From: Lichenostomus cassidix
Taxonomy: Eukaryota > Chordata > Aves > Passeriformes > Meliphagidae
Assembly: GCA_008360975.2 (NCBI GenBank)
Contig: CM039198.1
Location: 8,514,547 to 8,578,546, forward strand
Reading direction: 5' to 3'
DNA length: 64,000 nt
The notes beneath the pieces are model-generated. The model worked only from the letters and a program-made list of their open reading frames with translations, was not told the origin of the DNA and ran no database searches. Position numbers and translations under genes: made by a program. Below, piece after piece: positions 58,301-64,000 of the stretch; positions within the stretch are counted from its first letter, which is position 1; each line of letters opens with the position of its first letter.

Positions 58301-59922
58301 TTTCACTTGGAGCCTGGATGGCTGGAGAGAGACATACATATCTACCTGGAATAAAGAAAAGATTGCACCATAGCATATCTATTTGTATTTGATCAGCCCA
58401 CCCCTACTGTTACCATAAACATCAAACCACAATTTCTTCCATGGAAGAATTACCTTCCATTTTTTCTAAGCACTGAAATATGAAGAACAGGTGTTTGGAT
58501 TTAATTTCAAATGAGAAATGCAGCTTTTTGGCAAGAAACAGTTTAGCAAACGGAGAAGGCTGAAACATGGAGATTTGTTGGCCTGTTCCTGTGTTTACTT
58601 CCAGCAATATGACACTTGCCAGTCTTGTTAATAAACACAAACTCAAAAATGGAGAGGGAAGTGATCAGATTAACACAGATCCTGGGTCAGGTCAGAACAT
58701 ACACACAGGGATGACACCCTTAAGAGTATTCTCAGCTCTGCTCATACACAGAGAAAATCTTTCTTTGCCTCAAAGGAATTCTTTTCAAATGAAAATGAAC
58801 AAGTTTGAGCAATGCTAAGTACTTTGCAACCCTAAATGCTGAAAGATTTAAGACTTGATTTTGTGTCGTCTAAACCCACAGAGGACAAAGGTTTGACTTC
58901 ATTGCTTTGTTCAGATCTGCCCTTGTTTGTAGGGTATTTTTGTGAAGGTCCTCTGTATCAGCCAGAGTCTGAGCTTGGACACGTTGGACACTTCACAATA
59001 GGGACAAACAATATGTTCAACTTATCACTGGCAATTCGTAAAACTAGAAGGACATATCATGCATTGTGGCTAAAAAATCATTAGGATTAAGATTGTCAGT
59101 GTACTACAGCTGAATAATCAGTGGCATAGTTCCTACACAATTACACAGACAGAGCAAAACAGAAAAAACCCAACTCATAAAAACAAAACAAAGGGGAAAA
59201 ACCTCCTAAAATGAGAAGCAAAAAGCACAGAACAATAGTCTATTTAATTTAACCTCTTGAACTTTATCATTAGGCTTGCTGTTCTATTGTTGCTGCTGCT
59301 TTAACTTGTTTGCTTTCTTTTTGGAGCTTACTAACAACACTCAAGAAGTTAAGTCAAACATTCTTCAGAGAGTGAAAATACAATGATAAGAAATAATAAT
59401 AAAAAAGAAATAAAGAGCATGGGTCAGTGAATGTAGATTGTATGGGGAGCCAGGCACCATTCCCAGCTCATCCACTCACCCACCATGTAATTAAGGGCAA
59501 ATATTTTCACTGCTCTAAAGAAATCAGTTCTCATCTGCTGTCTCCTTATAATTATACTTTTTTGGCAGCCCAAAGAATAATATTTGTATATCCTCATACA
59601 TACATATATACACATTTATGTATGTCTGTATGCAGAGTGTGTATATATATACACTCTGCATGGCACTGAAGGGCTTCATTTAGAAGCTATAAAAATAATA
59701 ATCACCATCATCATATGTTATAATTTGAATAATAAAATAGGAAATAGCCTTAACAGATTTTTTTGAGTACTAATAAATGAAAGTTTAAAAAAACAATTCA
59801 GAAGGGATATTATCTGTACCACTCACCTTTCCACCCTCATCAAATTTTCCCACGTGAAAAAACCATTCTCGAGAACAGAACCAGGTTGGCATGATCACAG
59901 TGGGCCCATGGGAGGTAAACAC
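31272..59922 (-). CDS. B3GNTL1: B3GNTL1 (QTGAL), GT2-family glycosyltransferase, 3' part (6 coding exons)
   Basis: In transcript order the exons are 59922-59827, 52942-52818, 44965-44830, 35425-35357, 34530-34456 and 31352-31272. All junctions are GT/AG and in phase, giving 193 residues and a TAA stop. This equals the matching part of the human protein as I recall it, which is 361 residues in all, so about 168 N-terminal residues lie beyond 64000. Recognisable stretches are [58 protein letters not shown] and [17 protein letters not shown]. The family has a GT-A fold; the ED of VPEDL is at the expected place of the catalytic acid/base pair, while the DxD-like metal site should be in the missing exons. 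Named as a beta-1,3-N-acetylglucosaminyltransferase-like protein, it has been reported as the enzyme that adds galactose to queuosine in tRNA-Tyr. No defect is seen. Confidence 0.96.
31353..34455 (-). other. B3GNTL1: B3GNTL1 last intron
   Basis: This is a 3.1 kb intron with no recognisable repeat family, exon or RNA gene. Open frames here are short (up to about 113 codons on the minus strand) and featureless. Confidence 0.72.
34456..34530 (-). CDS. B3GNTL1: B3GNTL1 coding exon
   Basis: The acceptor is TTCCTGCAG and the donor is CTG|GTGAGT. It has exactly 25 codons, [14 protein letters not shown] then PPFVICVKL, in phase 0 at both ends. It matches human ERPKPRIPILHF and PPFVICVKL. Confidence 0.96.
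34531..35356 (-). other. B3GNTL1: B3GNTL1 intron
   Basis: At 826 bases this is the shortest B3GNTL1 intron in the window. I see nothing identifiable in it. Confidence 0.75.
35357..35425 (-). CDS. B3GNTL1: B3GNTL1 coding exon
   Basis: The acceptor is GTTTTTCAG and the donor is GAG|GTGAGT. It has exactly 23 codons, [20 protein letters not shown] then ESE. The human counterpart is VVAFCDVDENKIRKGFY. It is in phase 0 at both ends. Confidence 0.96.
37612..37705 (-). mobile_element. CR1 LINE fragment
   Basis: The plus strand reads TTCTTCCTAATATCCAATCT, then AAACCTCTGTCAGTTT, then AGCATTTCTCCTTGTCCTGT and CACTACCTACCC. This is the reverse complement of the CR1 block that carries the TGGATATTAGGAA motif. 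Only about 95 bases remain, so its edges are soft. Confidence 0.75.
41724..41763. repeat. 20-base direct tandem duplication
   Basis: Two adjacent 20-base units, 41724-41743 and 41744-41763, differ only at two neighbouring positions (GC against AT). They share the core ATAGCTGTCTA. Confidence 0.85.
41777..41950. repeat. AT-rich low-complexity tract
   Basis: The sequence is almost free of G and C, with words such as ATATATATAAAT, ATATAATATAG and AATTAATAAATAAAG. There is no clear repeat unit. It lies in a B3GNTL1 intron. Confidence 0.6.
44830..44965 (-). CDS. B3GNTL1: B3GNTL1 coding exon
   Basis: The acceptor is CTTGCCAG and the donor is AAG|GTGAGT. One base completes a split glutamate codon, then 45 codons include [29 protein letters not shown] and NQKK. 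It is collinear with the human exon without gaps. Confidence 0.97.
45028..45057. repeat. Inverted repeat with 11-base arms
   Basis: The arms TATACCTATAT (45028-45038) and ATATAGGTATA (45047-45057) are perfect reverse complements with an 8-base AT loop. A further TATACCTATA follows near 45063-45072. Confidence 0.85.
51956..51996. repeat. Three adjacent short palindromes
   Basis: AGATATG/CATATCT with a 2-base spacer (51956-51971), TAAATACGTATTTA (51975-51988) and TACATATGTA (51987-51996) lie head to tail. Each is a perfect inverted repeat. Confidence 0.85.
52818..52942 (-). CDS. B3GNTL1: B3GNTL1 coding exon with the ED motif
   Basis: The acceptor is TGTTCCAG and the donor is AGA|GTAAGC. Its 41 codons plus two bases read [17 protein letters not shown], then [19 protein letters not shown] and VL. 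The acidic pair in VPEDL is where GT-A family-2 enzymes place the catalytic base; this role is inferred from the family. Confidence 0.97.
53070..53229 (+). mobile_element. CR1 LINE 3' fragment
   Basis: It shows the CR1 3' blocks GCCCAGGGAGGTTGTGGA, AAGGCCAGGCTGGATGGGGC, TTGGAGCAACCTGGTCTAGT and AGTTCCCTTCCAATCC, followed by a decayed TGATTCTAGAAT terminus. About 160 bases remain, antisense to B3GNTL1 and about 130 bases from its exon. Confidence 0.92.
58243..58280 (+). repeat. A-rich simple tract
   Basis: Two A-runs of about ten bases flank an ACCAAAAACCCAACAAC segment. No adjoining mobile element is recognised. Confidence 0.7.
59630..59661. repeat. Hairpin-forming inverted repeat
   Basis: ATGCAGAGT (59630-59638) and ACTCTGCAT (59653-59661) are perfect complements. 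The centre GTATATATATAC (59641-59652) is itself palindromic, so only a two-base GT bulge breaks a long cruciform. Confidence 0.88.
59827..59922 (-). CDS. B3GNTL1: B3GNTL1 coding exon, most 5' in window
   Basis: The acceptor is CCCTTTCCTAG and the donor is AAG|GTGAGT. It has exactly 32 codons, [20 protein letters not shown] then [12 protein letters not shown], and is phase 0 at both ends. In human the equivalent peptide is [18 protein letters not shown]. Confidence 0.97.
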
Positions 59923-62900
59923 CTAGGAAAGGGAAAAAATGCCAGTCAGTTAACACAATGTCAAACCCAGCATCTGTTGAGGAACAAAGCAGGCTTTACA
60001 CATTCACCTGAAATTATGCTTATGCATAACCTGCAGCGATTTCAAGCACTGAGAAAAGCAAGTGCTTGAAATTCATCATGTGCTTAGTGCTGAAAGTGCA
60101 GCATGTACCAGAACCTCTGAGGTGATGCAGCCCAACAGACAAATCTAGCTCCTGCTTCATATTCCATGACCTTCTATGCTGTCCCAAGGTGCACCATGTG
60201 CAGAGTACTTCACCCTTTTTTTCCAAATTTAGAGTATTATACTGGAATTGGCACTTTATCAAGAATGGTGATGTTAATATTGAGTGAACGAATTGAGAAG
60301 AATTGTGGAAAGCTAAAGTTCTTAAACTGAACCCTACAATTGTTGAGCATTGATTTTTTCCCATTTATATTCCTTATATATTAATAAGGAACTTTCCCTG
60401 ATCCTTTATTTCTGCTAAAGACACTTAAATTCTAATCAAGCTTGAACAAGTAAAATACAATTTGTTTCAAACATTACCTGAGTACTGTGGATTTGCTACC
60501 CAGGAGTATCTACAATAAAAGGTTTTTGGAAAGGAAGAGCTTTAAGGAGGGAAAAGGAAGTGACTATTAATTTCTTCCTCTTCACTTGTGACAACCAAGA
60601 ACTATACAAATGGGTCTTTGGAGCTTTAAACAAACTTGTGGTTAATACAGCAGTGAAATAAGGCAGAATGTGGATTATATAAGGCAAACTGGTTTTTTGT
60701 TTTAGCACAAGGTGAAGTATCCAGGCAGAGAAGAGACTGAACTTGTCAAACACAGTGTGCAAAGTGAAGGCAGGAGCTTGTGATTGCTTCCAACAGCAAC
60801 ACAGAAACTGCACTGCACACCTGGGTAATGAAGGCAGAAAAAACTAACTTCACAATTACTGTCAGTCAGACACTAATGACAATGCTGATCCTGTAAGCTG
60901 ACAATTTCATAGCATGTTACAGTGGTAACAGTAATATTCCTCTATAGCTGAAGTTCTTAAACATAACAGCATGAGTGTACATTTCTCACATTTTAAAGGT
61001 GCTCCTCTTGATGTCAGCCTGAGGGAGCTCCAAAAAAATCTTCTAACTGGCAACTTCCCTTTACACAGATAAACACGGGTTTAAAACCAAATACAGACAC
61101 ATTAATCAATTCTCCAAATTAATTAGATTAGAAATCTAATAAAAATAAATGGATGACCTACTCCCACTTTTCTTATGGGCATCTGCCCAAACACAGGCAT
61201 CCACCCCAGGGTGAAGCACACAGCATGCTGACTCCAGGAGAACTTCACTGCCCCTAAAGGGATCCTAGGGTGACTCATTTTCATACAAACATTTCAATTC
61301 TAGGCAATCAGATCTAGTCAGAACAATCTTATCACCTCGTGGCTGTGGCTTAACACATCAGCAGGTTGCCCAGAGCCAAAATACTCTTGTTCAGAGGTGC
61401 TAAATGGGAAAAGCTCCTCCCAAGAGTCAGGGGGGGAGCTGAAAGAGTCAACACAACCCCAGAAGACCAGAGCAGACATGATTACTCAGTACATGGTTAT
61501 TAGCTCCACATTAATTACAAGGGCAATTGAGTATGGTCTGAACCAAACAATGACCAAAACAGTAATCCCAAAAGAAAACAGCACCAGGGAGAAAAGCCTG
61601 GCCAGAGGGCATTGCATTGAATCTCATTTCTGAATCAAACAAAAACTTCAAAAGAAAGTCTTGAGCCCATCAGTACATGTGAAACGTGTTTGGGGAGGCC
61701 AGAAAGACATTTCCTCAGTGCTGTCTGGTCCATCAGAGAACACAAATGCACTTCCCCTTAGAGATGGAGCTCTCTGCAAGTAGCAATGCCCACGAGCAAA
61801 GAGCATACATCCCAAACATCTTAGGCAATGTGTGTTCCACTGACATACATATTTCAATGAAACCAGATAGAATAAATTCGAAAAACTTGAGAAACAACAT
61901 CCAAAAGCCACTTATGTTAGCACAGATGATGATGAGGATGATTCCATAGCAGACCATCACACACTGCATACACCAAAATCTTTTCTAAATCCAGCAGTGT
62001 TCTGTGATTCACTGTCCCTCTCAGGAGAAATACCAGAGGAGAATCACACAGGCAAAACACAGACTGATGATGCCACACATGATTTCAGGATCTTATCCTT
62101 CAAGAAACTCTTTAAACCTATACAGCACAGCAGCTGAGAGTCAATGAATTGTTAAATAAACTTTTTCTACATGAATATTTATAGTGCAACATCAAAACTA
62201 ACTTTAGGAAATTCATTTGTGCTGCTGTCACGAAGGACAAATTCACACTACCTTGTCCCTTGCTATGTAACAATAACTTTTGTGAAGCTGAAATTCTCTT
62301 TTTTGTTGTTGTTGTCAGCTTTGTCTATAGCTGATCCTGATCCCACAAAAGGAAAACAGAGCACCAAGCAGAGAGAACAAGACCCTTCTTTTCAGCAGCA
62401 GTAGAGATAATTCAGAAATTAACTTGATAAAACTGCTAGAAGTCTAGATTTGCAGCACATCAACATTAATTAAAGAGCTCTCCCAGTCATCCTGCCTCTG
62501 GCTACACACCTCAGTCCCAGCACTGGCACTCACCTGACCCCATGATGGATCAGAGCACTACCTCAGTAAAAATCCATTATTTCCCTTGCTTTTAGTGTTA
62601 GTTTTCTACAGCCTTAGTTCTCTGAATCAGTTCACTGTGGGGTCAGAGTAGCAATACCACAGACACACTGGAGAGGGAAGGAGCAAGCTTTGGAGAGGAA
62701 AACAAGCCCTCCCTCTTTGGTCACTGCCCACAGTTAATCAGTCCAGCTGCAACATAAAACTGAATATTCACTCTTGATGGGAGGAGAACTGGCCAGGAAA
62801 AACACTAACTCCTCACAACTATTCTGAAACACTGTGGCATCTGCCAAACTTCTGAAAGCCACTTTCCCCAGCTTTTGAAATTTTATCTTCAAGAGAAAAA

Positions 62901-64000
62901 AAAAATAACCTCAACCTTCTGCACTTTGGAAATTCTACATTTCACCTTGGTTTAGTCTGATGGAAAGGTTTCCTCTGTATTTCTTTTTTTGTCTATTCTT
63001 GTCATAAACTCTTGCCAAGGTGTTAAAAATGGTCAAATTGCCTTACTCTGTGATTAAAACTGCAACTTCTCACTTTGTGAGACTGACATTCTATCTTTTA
63101 TTCATAAATCTTTTAGATTGCATGGATTGAAACAAGAGAAACAAAGAAGACATGGTAGACTGAACTTGAAAATGAATCAAAAGTAGTATTTGAATGATGG
63201 TGCCATGAACTACTATGTTTAGTTTTCTTGGAAATATTCTCCAACTCTGCTTAACAAATGTCTTGTGTCACTTTGGAATATCAGTGGATTTTCAGACTTT
63301 GAGGAATTAATTCAGTGTTATGGAGAGCAGGTTGGACCTGTGAACCTTTCACACACAGCTGGAATGAAAGATTAATACTTATTAATGATACTTGTTATTA
63401 ATTACATAATTTTTACAGCATACATACATTATCTAAATATATGAATATGGTTGAATGAAACTAACTTGTTAAAAACCATTTACAGAGGTGTAAATGAAGG
63501 TATAAATCTGTTCAGGTTTAGAATTCCTGAAGAACAATGCAGTCATAACCTAACTGGAATCCATCTCCACATTATGGGCACAAGCTGCTATTTCAGCATT
63601 TTATTTACTAAATTATTTAGAACTTTTATCATTATCTGGGTTTATTCCAAGGATCAAGTAGCAAGTAATTGAAACTGGTTTGTTCTTGTTCACTGTTTGC
63701 CTATCGAATTACATCCAACTGTTACACAGATTCTCTGAAAATAAATCTAAAGAATAAAAGAGTTGATAAAGTGACTTTCATTGTTGTGTTTCAAAGCTGT
63801 CAACAGCACATGTAACTCTGGTTCTCACTGATGCTTGCTGCAGATCAGGTCAGCATTCAGTGCAAGATTTCAGCTCCAATACAGAGAAAGGCATTTGTGT
63901 GTTTGGAGTAACTTCTCAAGGAAAGGTCTATTTCCTGAAGCAGCAAATCAAAGTCTAACAGCATTGAGACAAAAGCAGACATGCAGATGGTGAAACAACC
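59923..64000 (-). other. B3GNTL1: B3GNTL1 intron, partial
   Basis: I searched the minus strand here for the preceding family segments, which should include a DSDD-type metal site and an NQLTPEQLL-like helix, and found none. The next exon upstream therefore lies beyond the window. No repeat family is recognised in these 4.1 kb. Confidence 0.7.

Larger units (their letters stand above)
52943..59826 (-). other. B3GNTL1: B3GNTL1 intron (6.9 kb)
   Basis: It contains a CR1 fragment near its 3' end (53070-53229), an A-rich tract (58243-58280) and a hairpin (59630-59661). The remainder is unique AT-rich sequence with only featureless open frames. Confidence 0.7.

Noticed and set aside
60000..64000. 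Upstream B3GNTL1 exons
   Set aside because: No minus-strand segment here encodes the expected preceding peptide with correct phase and splice sites.

Overview
The window is vertebrate nuclear DNA, almost certainly from a bird. Short exons with GT/AG splice sites are spread over introns of 0.4 to 9.4 kb. The only recognisable interspersed repeats are CR1 LINE 3' fragments, the dominant repeat of bird genomes, and there are no Alu, L1 or B1 sequences. A passerine is plausible, but I cannot fix the species from sequence alone. None of the long open frames in the introns looks like a gene. The real coding sequence is carried by 19 short exons, which I found by matching splice sites, reading phase and known protein family sequence.

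Left part, 1 to about 29.9 kb, plus strand: the 3' part of TBCD (tubulin folding cofactor D). Thirteen coding exons, 978 to 29519, join in frame to give the last 438 or so residues of a protein that is about 1190 residues long in human. An unspliced form of the last intron would give a different C-terminus.

Right part, about 30.1 to 64 kb, minus strand: the 3' part of B3GNTL1 (also known as QTGAL), a GT2-family glycosyltransferase. Six coding exons, 59922 down to 31272, give its last 193 residues, exactly the length of the matching part of the human protein as I recall it. The first 170 or so residues lie beyond 64000.

The two genes converge tail to tail with about 1.75 kb between stop codons, the arrangement seen on human 17q25.3. 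Their functions are unrelated: tubulin heterodimer assembly and glycosylation of queuosine in tRNA. The neighbourhood is conserved synteny, not a pathway or operon.

The rest is intron and intergenic sequence holding four CR1 fragments, short palindromes, simple repeats, AT-rich tracts and two stretches that could be conserved regulatory elements. I found no RNA gene, CRISPR array, provirus or other undescribed system. The points most worth a second look are the alternative TBCD end, the CR1 copy abutting a TBCD splice acceptor, the near-contact of the two 3' ends, and the candidate conserved noncoding blocks.
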